64,000 nucleotides of DNA from an uncultured Eubacteriales bacterium (GTDB lineage: Bacteria > Bacillota > Clostridia > Oscillospirales > Acutalibacteraceae): NCBI GenBank assembly GCA_934394855.1, contig CAKRRH010000003.1:1-64000 (forward strand), in the 5' to 3' direction. The notes beneath the pieces are model-generated. The model was not told where the DNA came from. It worked only from the letters and a program-made list of their open reading frames with translations, and searched no databases. Shown piece by piece: positions 44,290 through 53,310 of this stretch; position 1 is the stretch's first letter, and every line of letters starts with the position of its first letter. Made by a program: the position numbers and the translations under genes.

Positions 44290-45264
44290 CTAAATTAAAC
44301 CTCCGCTGCAGCTGATCACCAAATAAGCCGCATAAAGCACGAGCAGGACAACGCCTTGCCAACGGCCGAATTTTTTGGTAATTAGCGTCGGGATCATTGC
44401 CACGCTGCAAATTATCAGGCAAGCAGGCAAATCGATCATCGCAACGGTTCTTGTCACCGTCAGACTTCCGCCCGAAATAAATGCACAAAGCGGCATTATA
44501 AGTGACAAATCGATTATGTTAGCGCCTAAAATGTTACCGACAGACAGCGAATGCTCCCCTTTGCGAATCGCCGTCAAGGTTGTTACAAGCTCCGGCAGCG
44601 ATGTGCCGACCGCAATTATTGTTATGCTGATTACTCTTTCGGGTACGCCGACAAATGCGGCAAGAATGCTTCCGTTATCAACCATTAACTGCGCGCCGAC
44701 AACTGTTGCCAACGCACCGAAAATGAATTTAATTATGTTAATGCTGATTTCCTTTTTGGTAACTCCGTCACGGACAAGTCGGTCATCTTCATCAACACCC
44801 GATTTCATCGCAGCACGGGCATGATGAACGTTGTCAGCCATTGCAATTATGAAAAATATGAGCAGCGCACCGCTTGCAGCGAGCGAAAATTCACCCGAAC
44901 CGCCGAATATTACAATGCACGCAGCCGAGCCGATCATCAGAATCGTTTTAAGAACATAATCCCGACGCCGGATTTCGCTTGGCATGAAAAGCAGTGCAAT
45001 CGCCATTATCAGTCCGACATTTGCCGTGACCGAACCGACCGCATTGCCGATCGACATATCCACCTTGCCCTGACCTGCCGCAAACATCGAAACAAGCAGT
45101 TCGGGCAACGTCGTTGCGAAGCTGACGATAGTCGCACCGACGATCAGCTTTGGAATTCCCGAAACCTCGGCGATCCACGAAGCGGCGTCAACAAAAACAT
45201 CTCCGCCTTTTACGATCATGACGATGCTTAACGCAAGCAATATTATGGCTATTGCAATATCCAA
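44290..45264 (-). CDS. Sodium/calcium exchanger (CaCA family, YrbG-like)
   Basis: 324 residues, ten hydrophobic helices with the two inverted alpha repeats of the family: GATIVSFATTLPELLVS...GNAVGS and IIAVGTSLPELVTT...GNILGANI. A hydrophilic loop at ~150-170 separates the halves. The start is probably TTG 45264 after AGGGTG; no ATG fits better. It exchanges Ca2+ for Na+ or H+ across the membrane and complements the Ca2+-ATPase at 35658-38282. Confidence 0.92.
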   Translation of the reverse strand: MDIAIAIILLALSIVMIVKGGDVFVDAASWIAEVSGIPKLIVGATIVSFATTLPELLVSMFAAGQGKVDMSIGNAVGSVTANVGLIMAIALLFMPSEIRRRDYVLKTILMIGSAACIVIFGGSGEFSLAASGALLIFFIIAMADNVHHARAAMKSGVDEDDRLVRDGVTKKEISINIIKFIFGALATVVGAQLMVDNGSILAAFVGVPERVISITIIAVGTSLPELVTTLTAIRKGEHSLSVGNILGANIIDLSLIMPLCAFISGGSLTVTRTVAMIDLPACLIICSVAMIPTLITKKFGRWQGVVLLVLYAAYLVISCSGGLI

Positions 45265-45359
45265 AAACGATCAACACCCTTGTTGCAGTATGTTGAAATC
45301 GCAAATCTTGAATATATCCAACGCCATTATTTGCCATTCTCATCATACTTTTTCACTTT

Positions 45360-45388
45360 ATTATACTACACCTTTTCTCATTCGTCAA
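45360..45388 (-). promoter_or_regulatory. Promoter of the Na+/Ca2+ exchanger
   Basis: Minus-strand TTGACG (45383-45388), 17 bp, TATAAT (45360-45365), giving a leader of about 90 nt. Confidence 0.7.
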
Positions 45389-45440
45389 ACCCTTTTTTAT
45401 TAAAATATGCCCTTTTTGCAATATTTTTTAAGTAAAATCA

Positions 45441-45464
45441 AAAAAGGAGCCTTTCGGCTCCCTT
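45441..45464 (-). terminator. Terminator of the G3E/adenine deaminase operon
   Basis: GGAGCC-GAAA-GGCTCC stem on the minus strand (45446-45461) followed by TTTTTT. Confidence 0.82.
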
Positions 45465-45474
45465 TATAGTGCTG

Positions 45475-47217
45475 TTACACATATTTCCAATTATCAACAT
45501 CAAACACGCCGTTTGTGGTGATTCTGATTGACGGAATAACAGGTAAGCTCATGAACGAAAGGGTCATGAACGGGTCGATTCCGTGATTGACTCCGAGGTC
45601 ATATGCCGCTTTTTTTGTCGCTTCTAGCCGAGTGTCTACCTCATCAAGCGGTCGATCGCTCATCAGCCCCGCAACAGGCAATTGCACCTCGCTTATGACC
45701 TTCCCCTCATTTACAACGCAGATTCCGCCCTCGGTCTCGATTATCCGATTAACCGCCGCCGCTATGTCCTCATCATTTATCCCGACTGCGATAATGTTGT
45801 GCGAATCATGCGAAATGCTGGTCGCAACAGCGCCTTTTTTCAGCCCATATCCCTTAATAAACCCGACGCCGATATGCCCGGTTCCGTGATGTCGCTCGAC
45901 AACCGCAATTTTCAGTATGTCGCTGTCAACATCAGCCGTGCTTGCATTCTCGCATTTTTTGGTGATAAGCTCGCCGTCAATCATTCCGATTACCGGAACT
46001 GATTTTTGAATTTTGAAACTGTCCTTTGTGATCTCACCTGTTTTAAAGGTATGATATGCGTGATATTTCAGCCGCTCGTCAATGCTCGGCTCATCAAAAT
46101 CGGAAACATTTTTGCCGTCATAAACGAGCTTGCCTTTTTTGTAGACCGACAAAATGTTGAAATCTTCAAGATTATCCACAACCGCAATGTCGGCAAGATA
46201 ACCGCCTGCGATTGCACCCTTGTTGTTCATCAAAAAATATCTCGCCGCATTGTGACTTGCGACCTTGATTGCGATAATCGGGTCAACGCCCGCTTTAATA
46301 CACGAACGCACGATATAATCAATGTGTCCGCCGTGGAGCAAATCGTTCGGGTGCTTGTCGTCGGTTGCAAACATACATCTCGAATAATATTGAGCGCAAA
46401 GGAGCGGCATGAGCGCATTAAGGTTCTTTGCCGCCGTGCCTTCTCTTATCATGATAAACTGACCCTTACGCAATTTTTCAAGCGCATTTTCAAAGGTGTC
46501 GCATTCATGATCCGAGTAAACCCCGGCCGTTATGTATGCATTAAGCTCATTACCCGAAAGCCCCGGCGCATGACCGTCGATTTTCTTATGATGCGACTGC
46601 GACGCCAAAATCTTCTTGATCGGCTCTTCATCACCGTTTATCACGCCGACATAATTCATCATCTCGGCAAGCCCCAAAACCCTCGGGTGGTCGTAATATT
46701 CGTCAATATCCTCAAAATTAAGGACTGCGCCCGACTCATCAAGCGGAGTTGCGGGAACGCAAGACGGAAGCATGAAATGAACATCGATCGGCAAATTTTC
46801 GGTAGCCTCCAACATATATTCAATTCCGTCCGTGCCCATGACATTTGTGATCTCATGAGGATCGGTGATAACGGTTGTCGTGCCGTGAGAAACGACAGCC
46901 CTTGCAAAATCACAAGGTCTGCAAAGAGAGCTTTCAAGATGAATGTGAGCGTCAATGAGCCCCGGAATCACGATTTTTCCGGTCATATCATGCTCAACTT
47001 CGCCCGAATATTCGCCAAGCCCCACAATCAATCCGTTTGAAATCGCAATGTCGCCGTTACAAAGCTCATTTGAAAATACATTAAGATATGTTGCGTTTTT
47101 CAGCACCAAATCAGCCTTTTTAAGTCCTCTTGCAACCGCAATGTTGCGGCATTTTTTATCATATTTTCGCTCAACTCGCTCGGCTGTTGTTTCATTTTTG
47201 CCAAATCTGTCAATCAT
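45475..47217 (-). CDS. ade: Adenine deaminase
   Basis: 580 residues from ATG 47217, with GGAG 11 bases upstream. Amidohydrolase-fold enzyme converting adenine to hypoxanthine. Metal-binding GLIDAHIHLESS (~85), TDPHEITNVMG (~118), DGHAPGLSG (~210) and YSDHECDT (~232), then FATDDKHPNDLLHGGHID (~290), match Bacillus Ade. The C-terminal SISHDSHNIIAVG and the closing beta domain are present. Metal needs (Mn/Fe) may explain linkage to metallochaperone genes upstream. Confidence 0.93.
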   Translation of the reverse strand: MIDRFGKNETTAERVERKYDKKCRNIAVARGLKKADLVLKNATYLNVFSNELCNGDIAISNGLIVGLGEYSGEVEHDMTGKIVIPGLIDAHIHLESSLCRPCDFARAVVSHGTTTVITDPHEITNVMGTDGIEYMLEATENLPIDVHFMLPSCVPATPLDESGAVLNFEDIDEYYDHPRVLGLAEMMNYVGVINGDEEPIKKILASQSHHKKIDGHAPGLSGNELNAYITAGVYSDHECDTFENALEKLRKGQFIMIREGTAAKNLNALMPLLCAQYYSRCMFATDDKHPNDLLHGGHIDYIVRSCIKAGVDPIIAIKVASHNAARYFLMNNKGAIAGGYLADIAVVDNLEDFNILSVYKKGKLVYDGKNVSDFDEPSIDERLKYHAYHTFKTGEITKDSFKIQKSVPVIGMIDGELITKKCENASTADVDSDILKIAVVERHHGTGHIGVGFIKGYGLKKGAVATSISHDSHNIIAVGINDEDIAAAVNRIIETEGGICVVNEGKVISEVQLPVAGLMSDRPLDEVDTRLEATKKAAYDLGVNHGIDPFMTLSFMSLPVIPSIRITTNGVFDVDNWKYV

Positions 47218-47251
47218 CAATCCGTCATCTCCGATCAATCAATATTTCCAA

Positions 47252-48193
47252 TCAATAGAAGGTCGCAACCTCTTCGGTCGGTGCGTTTGATCTTGTCATT
47301 TCCTCAATATAAAGCACAGGTCCCTTAGAACGATAGAGCTTGTTTTTCTCAAGCTTAATCTTTGCGGTCACAACAAACCAATCTCTTGACTGAACCTTCG
47401 GCTCACCGCCATATACAGCAACTAAACCCGCATAGGTAATATCTTCAACGCAGCAGGTCATTACATGACGGCCGATCGCAAACATATCGTCGCCCATCTT
47501 TCTGTCCTTTGCAATAATACCCTTGAACTTGACCGTCTTGCCGTCATATTTTTGCATATCCTCCATAATATCACGGTAAAACAGTGCATAATCCTTGTCG
47601 TCGATTGCAATTACATCAGCCTCGACATCAAAAGGAAGCGGATCTTCAATGTCGTCATATTCAACCTTGCCGCCCTCATATTCATATGCAATGTCGGGTC
47701 GTCTTGTAACATTTCTTACAAGCTTGTGAAGCGCCATTTTATCAAAATCGGGTTTGCAGCGGTTAAATACAACTACCTCGCATGAATCGAGCTTATCAAC
47801 GACAATGTTGCGCATATTTGCGTTATATTGCAAAATCGTGTTTGCGTCGGCAAACATCATGCCCTGATAAATCGGATAGTTTTCGGGCAATGCCTCATAG
47901 AGCGTTTGCAGCTGCCACATACCGTTATATTCAATTACAACACGCTCAAATTTGCGTTCTTTGTAAAGGTCATTGAAAAATTCGGGGCAAAGCTCGTCCT
48001 CGTCTTCAACCGTTTTGATATATACATTTGCGCCCGAAAAAGCATCCGGCTCATATTCCTCAACGCCCTCTTCGCAAACAAGCAGCAGCGTTTTTTCGCC
48101 GCTGTTGAAGCGCTCGTCCTCAAGCGTTGACTGAATGAATTTTGTCTTGCCGGACTCCAAAAATCCGACGAATAAATATACCGGTATATCCAA
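47252..48193 (-). CDS. G3E-like GTPase fused to a YcgQ/DUF1980-like domain
   Basis: 313 residues. N-terminal half is a CobW/G3E-type P-loop protein: VGFLESGKTKF (residues 9-19) replaces the usual GFLGAGKTT, and a guanine-binding-like FNRCKPDFD is present (~143). The CxCC metal motif of true CobW/ZagA proteins is absent. Residues ~215-300 (GKTVKFKGIIAKD, GRHVMTCCVEDITYAGL) match the C-terminal domain of YcgQ/TIGR03943 proteins, partners of YcgR permeases. The fusion and its position 19 bp behind a His-rich G3E GTPase suggest a metal-handling role, perhaps zinc. The precise function is unknown. Confidence 0.75.
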   Translation of the reverse strand: MDIPVYLFVGFLESGKTKFIQSTLEDERFNSGEKTLLLVCEEGVEEYEPDAFSGANVYIKTVEDEDELCPEFFNDLYKERKFERVVIEYNGMWQLQTLYEALPENYPIYQGMMFADANTILQYNANMRNIVVDKLDSCEVVVFNRCKPDFDKMALHKLVRNVTRRPDIAYEYEGGKVEYDDIEDPLPFDVEADVIAIDDKDYALFYRDIMEDMQKYDGKTVKFKGIIAKDRKMGDDMFAIGRHVMTCCVEDITYAGLVAVYGGEPKVQSRDWFVVTAKIKLEKNKLYRSKGPVLYIEEMTRSNAPTEEVATFY

Positions 48194-48212
48194 AGGTCAT
48201 TTCCCCTCTCTT

Positions 48213-49412
48213 TTATACATTAAACAGCTTTTTGATTTTCTCACGGTCAAGCTTTGAACCGATAACGCAGATTTTGCCGATTACATCAGCGCTTCCCGAA
48301 CGAACATCAGGCTCGCCCGGAACATAATCAAAATGAATCCACTCGCCGTTGTCGCCCTCAACAATGCCCTTTGAGCGGATAACTACGCCATATATATCGC
48401 TGTCGCCGAGCGCTTTAAGCACGATTCCGAGTTCGGCTTTGGTAAATTTCTTCGCAGTCTCAATGCCCATGCTCTCGAACACTTCGTCAGCGTCATGGTG
48501 ATGATGATGTTCATGCTCGTGATCATGATGATCGTGGTCATGTCCGCAGCAGCAATGCTCATCGTGCTCGTCGTGTTCATGATGATCCTCATGGTCGTGG
48601 TGGCAATGCTCATGGTCATGGTGATGCTCGTGTTCATCGTGATCATGGTGATCGTGGTCATGTCCACAGCAATGCTCATGTTCATCATGGTGGTGTTCAT
48701 GCTCATCGTGCTCGTCGTGTTCATGATGATCCTCATGGTCGTGGTGGCAATGCTCATGGTCGTGTTCGTCATGTTCATGCTGTTCTGCCGCCAATCTCTC
48801 AAGCTCCTTTTGCAATGTGTCATTATGCTCCATTGCGTCAAGGATCTTGTCGCCCGAAAGTGCGTCCCAATCGGTTGTAATCAAAGTTGCGGTGGTATTA
48901 TGCTCACGAACAAGCGCAACGCTTTCTTCAAGGCGCTTTTCCGAAATGCCTTTGGTGTGGCTGAGAACGATCGAAGACGCATTTTCAATCTGATTGTTGA
49001 AAAATTCGCCAAAGTTTTTCATATACATCTTGCAGCGGTTAGCGTCAACAACTGTTGTAAAGCTGTTGAGCTTCATTTTGTCATTTTGCACCGATTGAAC
49101 CGCACGAATAACATCGCTGAGCTTGCCGACGCCCGACGGCTCAATGATGATTCTGTCCGGGGCATATTGATCAATTACCTTTGTGAGCGCCGATGCAAAA
49201 TCGCCGACAAGACTGCAGCAAATGCAGCCCGAATTCATCTCGGTAACATTGATTCCCGAATCCTTCATGAATCCGCCGTCAATTCCGATTTCGCCGAATT
49301 CATTTTCGATCAAAACAAGCTTTTCTCCGCCGAATGCTTCTTTGATCAACTTTTTAATAAGCGTAGTTTTGCCTGCGCCCAAAAAACCCGAAAAAATGTC
49401 TACTTTAGTCAT
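48213..49412 (-). CDS. CobW/ZagA-like G3E GTPase with giant His-rich metal-binding linker
   Basis: 399 residues from the second ATG (49412). Walker A GFLGAGKTT (9-17), ENEFGEIGIDG (~37), the metal motif CICC (63-66), EPSGVGKL (~91) and the C-terminal CobW_C domain (~320-399) with IYGVVIRSKGIVEG and WIHFDYVPGE. Between them, residues 212-306 contain 48 His and seven Cys with Asp/Glu filling, including CHH, CCG and CCCG clusters. This would bind many Zn2+ (or Ni/Co) ions. Homologs such as ZagA and YciC deliver zinc to client enzymes under limitation. First gene of an operon with a palindrome-containing promoter. Confidence 0.9.
   Translation of the reverse strand: MTKVDIFSGFLGAGKTTLIKKLIKEAFGGEKLVLIENEFGEIGIDGGFMKDSGINVTEMNSGCICCSLVGDFASALTKVIDQYAPDRIIIEPSGVGKLSDVIRAVQSVQNDKMKLNSFTTVVDANRCKMYMKNFGEFFNNQIENASSIVLSHTKGISEKRLEESVALVREHNTTATLITTDWDALSGDKILDAMEHNDTLQKELERLAAEQHEHDEHDHEHCHHDHEDHHEHDEHDEHEHHHDEHEHCCGHDHDHHDHDEHEHHHDHEHCHHDHEDHHEHDEHDEHCCCGHDHDHHDHEHEHHHHHDADEVFESMGIETAKKFTKAELGIVLKALGDSDIYGVVIRSKGIVEGDNGEWIHFDYVPGEPDVRSGSADVIGKICVIGSKLDREKIKKLFNV
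48521..48759. repeat. Internal tandem duplication coding for the His-rich linker
   Basis: Segments 48521-48617 and 48641-48759 share long identical runs, for example the block encoding CHHDHEDHHEHDEHDEH in both. The second copy carries an extra ~24 bases. The repeat consists of CAT/CAC/GAT/GAG codons, prone to slippage and length variation. It is coding, not a CRISPR array. Confidence 0.8.
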
Positions 49413-49443
49413 TATATCAATCATTTCCTTTTATTTTTTTAAT

Positions 49444-49472
49444 AGTATAACACTATTTTGCAAAATGTTCAA
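49444..49472 (-). promoter_or_regulatory. Promoter with palindromic operator, G3E/ade operon
   Basis: Minus-strand TTGAAC (49467-49472), 17 bp, TATACT (49444-49449). The spacer holds the perfect 12-bp palindrome ATTTTGCAAAAT (49455-49466). It does not match the Bacillus Zur box, but its position suits a repressor, possibly metal responsive. The rest of the gap to 49707 shows no gene. Confidence 0.6.
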
Positions 49473-49707
49473 GCAAGCGCCGAAAAAACATATTAACCAT
49501 TTGTAAATTCAAATATATAATTCGTCTTAATTTATGCTGTTTGCCATTTACAACTTCAAAATCCGTCCTGTTGGTCGTTTCTCCCCACCTCACCGCACTT
49601 CCTATATCCCCAATGCTGCATTTCATTTTTTTGCAACATTGCTCCACCACGCAAAATAATTTTCACGCATAAAAAAATCCCTGTTTTAGGATTTCATTCA
49701 AAAAACA

Positions 49708-49738
49708 AAGCACCCGACAAAATCGAGTGCTTCATCAT
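49708..49738 (-). terminator. Terminator after the lipoprotein gene
   Basis: AAGCACTCGA-TTTTG-TCGGGTGCTT on the minus strand (one G-T pair), followed by TTGTTTTTT. Confidence 0.75.
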
Positions 49739-49762
49739 GTTTTTATTATAATCTTCGGTCTG

Positions 49763-50485
49763 TTACTTGATCACCTTGATTTTTGCCGCCTTGTTTTGCG
49801 TTGTAATATAGAGCCAGCCTTCGTTGAATTTCTTTGCAAACAGAGTGTCCGGGCTGCTAAGCGCGGCTTCCTCGTCGGTCATTGCGTCATACATTGCGCT
49901 GAATGTCGGAACATAGTCAATGTCACCGACAAACGACGGCAAAACAAAGTCGATATAAAGCGTGACATTTGAACCGGTGTCACAAAAGCGGATCGCCGAC
50001 ACGATTTGAAAATCCCGTGATACATTATCCGAGAAAAACTTGATTATTGTCTGATCGGTGATTTCTTTATCATTTTTGTCAACATATTTTGATGTTCCGT
50101 CATGTTGGATTCGGTTATAATAATTCAGCTCATCGCCTGTTTTGCAGTTTTTCTTATAATAATCCACCAAATAGCGGCGAAGCTCGCGAAACTGCGTAAA
50201 ATGATTCTTGCTGTATGTATAAAGCAGTCCGTTGATTCCGTTGATTGACAGTCCGTTGTAATCATAAAGCTCATATCTGTGCCTTGTCATGTTCATGACC
50301 TGAGACGGGTCGGTCGTTGCTTCGGTCTCATCCTCAAATACATCATCGCCGTCGCCCTGCCCCGTCATTTGTGCGGCATTTGTCAGCGCCGCTCTCGCCT
50401 TTTCCTTTTTAGTGCCGCATGACGCAAAGCCAAGAGCCGTTGCCATTGCCAAGCCGACCGCCAATATTTTAATAAATATTTTCAC
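49763..50485 (-). CDS. Lipoprotein of unknown function
   Basis: 240 residues from GTG 50485 (TTG 50488 is the alternative; GGGGTG lies upstream). Signal peptide with lipobox LGFASC (Cys ~22), so it is anchored to the outer membrane face. An acidic Thr-rich linker (DGDDVFEDETEATTDPS) follows, then a ~180-residue globular domain rich in Tyr and Asp (YELYDYNGLSINGINGLLYTYS, LYIDFVLPSFVGDIDYV). I do not recognise the family. It has its own promoter behind the ABC transporter gene. Confidence 0.7.
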   Translation of the reverse strand: MKIFIKILAVGLAMATALGFASCGTKKEKARAALTNAAQMTGQGDGDDVFEDETEATTDPSQVMNMTRHRYELYDYNGLSINGINGLLYTYSKNHFTQFRELRRYLVDYYKKNCKTGDELNYYNRIQHDGTSKYVDKNDKEITDQTIIKFFSDNVSRDFQIVSAIRFCDTGSNVTLYIDFVLPSFVGDIDYVPTFSAMYDAMTDEEAALSSPDTLFAKKFNEGWLYITTQNKAAKIKVIK

Positions 50486-50539
50486 CAAAACACCCCTGTT
50501 ATATTAAATAATGTTCCTGAAAGTAAAACTCACAAGAAC

Positions 50540-50568
50540 ATTATACCTAACCTATTCCGAAAATTCAA
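50540..50568 (-). promoter_or_regulatory. Promoter of the lipoprotein gene with 5'UTR hairpin
   Basis: Minus-strand TTGAAT (50563-50568), 17 bp, TATAAT (50540-50545). The early transcript holds an inverted repeat of AATGTTC and GAACATT (arms at about 50531-50542 and 50510-50519), which overlaps the -10 end and could be an operator or a leader hairpin. Confidence 0.6.
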
Positions 50569-50594
50569 CCCGAATTTAATTTGGCTTTTAATTA

Positions 50595-53204
50595 TTATTC
50601 CGAACGAAGCGCAACGACCGGATCTTTCTTTGCGGCAATTTTTGCGGGAATGAGTCCTGCGATGAATGTCAGCGTCATGCTGATTATCACAAGCACAACA
50701 GCGCCGACAACCGGCAAAGATGCGATCGTGCTGATGCTCGTAAATGAATATATGATGATGTTTATCGGGATGAGCAAAAGCAGCGTCACGCCGATTCCGA
50801 TTGCGCCCGCCGCAAATCCGACAAGCAGAGTTTCGGCGTTAAACACACGGGATATATCTTTCTTTGAAGCGCCGATCGAGCGCAAAACGCCGATTTCCTT
50901 TGTTCGCTCAAGAACAGATATATAGGTGATGATTCCTATCATGATTGATGAAACCACAAGCGAAATTGCGACAAATGCAATCAAAATGTAGCTGATTGCG
51001 TTAATGATTGTCGTGACTGACGAAATCATTACTCCGACAAGGTCGGTGTAGGTGATTTGATTTTCTTCATTTTTGCCGTCGTTATATTCATCTATTAAAT
51101 TGCAGATTTCATCCTTTGCCTCAAAGTCGATCGGATATATCTTGATAGTAGACGGCTCGTTAATATCTGCAACGCCGAGCTTCGTCATGTTATCATCATA
51201 TGTCGCCGTTGACACCGACTGCGCCGCAATTTGTTTAATCATCGCCTGTCGCTGTTCCTCCGGCAGCTGCATCAGCTGTTGCTTTTGCTCGTCCGAAAGC
51301 GCCGACATATCAATTTCATCATTATTCTCGCCGTCCTTTGCAAACGGCTTGTTTGTAAATACATCAATATCTTTGTCTGCCTTTTGCGCCTTGACGATCT
51401 CGCTCTTGTTTACCTTGTCGACCATATGAGTCGCAAGCTCGGGCAAATATCCGATATATCCGCCTTTTTGCATTGTTGACGAATTACTGCTCGGTCTGAC
51501 GATTCCGACGATCTTCAAATCCTCCGCATTTTCGATCAAATCCTTCATATATTCGTCATCGTCACGCATATCGACATATCCGCCGCTTGATACCTTTTCA
51601 TAATAATCGGTATCTGCAACGATTTTCAGCTTTGTATTTAAAATATCGTCAAAGCTGAACTCCTCAGTCTTTGCCGTGACCTTTTTGCCGTCCTTGATGT
51701 CGTCGATCATGTCCTTGACATCGTTAATGTCAAGAAGTCCGAGCGAATAGAGCGTGTAGTCGCTGACCTTATTATTATCCGCCGCCATCAAAATCACTTC
51801 ATTATAATTTTTAGGCAGTCTGCCCGCAACAACATCAAACTGCGACTTGATGAACTCCTCATCACCGATTATCTGCGTGAACACATCGGTATTCATCATT
51901 GACGAGCTCATCGGGCTGCTGCCCATGTTCACGCCGAGCTCCTCCATTACAGGACTCGGATTTGCCCGAATGATTCTGTCCGAGGTGTCCGCATTGTAAA
52001 CATTAAGCGTGGTCGAATAGCCATATTGTATGTCGCTTACATATTTATCAAGCTTTGACGAATTATCTTCAAGATATTTCTTGAACGATTTAATATCGTT
52101 TGTCTTAACGGTAGACGCCATTGCCTCGACCATGCTGCTGACCTGACTTCTGACATATATCTTGTCGCCGCTTTTTTCGTCCTCGTCGTCCTCGGTCATC
52201 ATGCTTTGGAACACGCTCGACATATCGGCGGCGGTTTTGTTGATTTCAAGCGGATAGCTCGAAAGCGTGTCCTTTTGCACATCATTGACATATGCGTTAA
52301 CGCCCGTTGAGAGCGACAAAATCAGCGCAATGCCGATAATGCCGATTGAACCGGCAAATGATGTCAAAATTGTTCGTGCTTTTTTCGTCATGAGGTTGTT
52401 AAGGCTGAGAGAAAGCGCAGTCAGCGCCGACATGGATTTTTTCTTCGGTGCCTTTGCTCTCTTTTTCGACTTTGCAAGCTCATTTTCCCTGTTTATCTCG
52501 GCTTCCAGCTCATTTTTTTCATCATCGCTAAACGGTGCGGTATCATCAACCACCTTGCCGTCAAGCAGTCTGATAGTTCGGCTCGAATAATTTTTTGCAA
52601 GCTCGGGGTTGTGCGTTACCATGATAATCAGTCGGTCTTTGGAAATTTCTTTTAATATTTCCATTACCTGAATCGAGGTTTGCGTGTCAAGTGCGCCTGT
52701 CGGCTCGTCCGCAAGCAAAATATCGGGGTCGTTGATGATTGCTCTCGCAATCGCCACCCTCTGCATCTGACCGCCCGACATTTGGTTCGGCTTTTTATGA
52801 ATCTGATCGCCCAGTCCCACTCTTTCAAGCGCCTCGATCGCCCTTTGTCTTCGCTCACGCCGACCGACGCCCGACAGCGTCAGGGCAAGCTCAACATTTT
52901 TCAGCACCGACTGATGAGGAATCAGGTTGTAGCTTTGAAACACAAATCCGATCGAATGATTGCGATAGTTATCCCAATCTCTGTCACGGAAGCTTTTGGT
53001 TGATTTTCCGTTGATGATAAGGTCGCCCTTGCTGAATCGGTCAAGACCGCCGATAATATTGAGCAAGGTTGTCTTTCCGCAGCCCGACTGACCCAAAATT
53101 GCAACAAATTCGCTCTTTCTGAAATCAATCGAAACGCCCTTCAACGCCTCAACTTCGTTTGCGCCGCTCAAATAGCTTTTGTGTATGTCACGCAAAGATA
53201 ACAT
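50595..53204 (-). CDS. ABC transporter, fused ATP-binding and FtsX-like permease (MacB-type)
   Basis: 869 residues. The ATPase is residues 1-225: Walker A GQSGCGKTT (~38), Q-loop VFQSYNL, signature MSGGQMQRVAIARA (~142), Walker B ILLADEPTGALD (~160). A basic linker (KSKKRAKAPKKKS) precedes transmembrane helix 1 (~285), a ~450-residue extracellular MacB_PCD-like region, and three C-terminal helices ending PAKIAAKKDPVVALRSE, the FtsX signature. Such fusions export or sense peptides and lipids. The adjoining two-component genes suggest it is their target. Confidence 0.9.
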   Translation of the reverse strand: MLSLRDIHKSYLSGANEVEALKGVSIDFRKSEFVAILGQSGCGKTTLLNIIGGLDRFSKGDLIINGKSTKSFRDRDWDNYRNHSIGFVFQSYNLIPHQSVLKNVELALTLSGVGRRERRQRAIEALERVGLGDQIHKKPNQMSGGQMQRVAIARAIINDPDILLADEPTGALDTQTSIQVMEILKEISKDRLIIMVTHNPELAKNYSSRTIRLLDGKVVDDTAPFSDDEKNELEAEINRENELAKSKKRAKAPKKKSMSALTALSLSLNNLMTKKARTILTSFAGSIGIIGIALILSLSTGVNAYVNDVQKDTLSSYPLEINKTAADMSSVFQSMMTEDDEDEKSGDKIYVRSQVSSMVEAMASTVKTNDIKSFKKYLEDNSSKLDKYVSDIQYGYSTTLNVYNADTSDRIIRANPSPVMEELGVNMGSSPMSSSMMNTDVFTQIIGDEEFIKSQFDVVAGRLPKNYNEVILMAADNNKVSDYTLYSLGLLDINDVKDMIDDIKDGKKVTAKTEEFSFDDILNTKLKIVADTDYYEKVSSGGYVDMRDDDEYMKDLIENAEDLKIVGIVRPSSNSSTMQKGGYIGYLPELATHMVDKVNKSEIVKAQKADKDIDVFTNKPFAKDGENNDEIDMSALSDEQKQQLMQLPEEQRQAMIKQIAAQSVSTATYDDNMTKLGVADINEPSTIKIYPIDFEAKDEICNLIDEYNDGKNEENQITYTDLVGVMISSVTTIINAISYILIAFVAISLVVSSIMIGIITYISVLERTKEIGVLRSIGASKKDISRVFNAETLLVGFAAGAIGIGVTLLLLIPINIIIYSFTSISTIASLPVVGAVVLVIISMTLTFIAGLIPAKIAAKKDPVVALRSE

Positions 53205-53276
53205 CGCAATGCCCCTTTCATAGCCTGTTTTTTCAAAATGTTTCCTGTCTGTAGTAAAATATTATACAGCAAAAGC

Positions 53277-53302
53277 CGCCCTTTTAAATGAATAAAAGAG
53301 CG
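53277..53302 (-). terminator. Weak terminator after the sensor kinase gene
   Basis: CGCTCTTTTA / TAAAAGGGCG stem on the minus strand (one G-T pair) then GGCTTTTGC. A TATAAT at 53261-53266 just downstream may start the ABC gene separately, but no good -35 is seen. Confidence 0.5.
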
Positions 53303-53310
53303 ACTAATTA

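Noticed and set aside
46006..47040. 344-codon plus-strand frame opposite adenine deaminase
   Set aside because: No ribosome site or family match; the deaminase on the other strand is unmistakable.
48521..48759. CRISPR-like or satellite repeat
   Set aside because: The repeats are in frame within a CobW-family gene and encode His-rich protein; no spacer/repeat regularity.
48495..49442. 315-codon plus-strand frame rich in Met and Val
   Set aside because: It is the antisense shadow of the His-rich GTPase gene; the His/Asp codons read backward as Met/Val/Ile.
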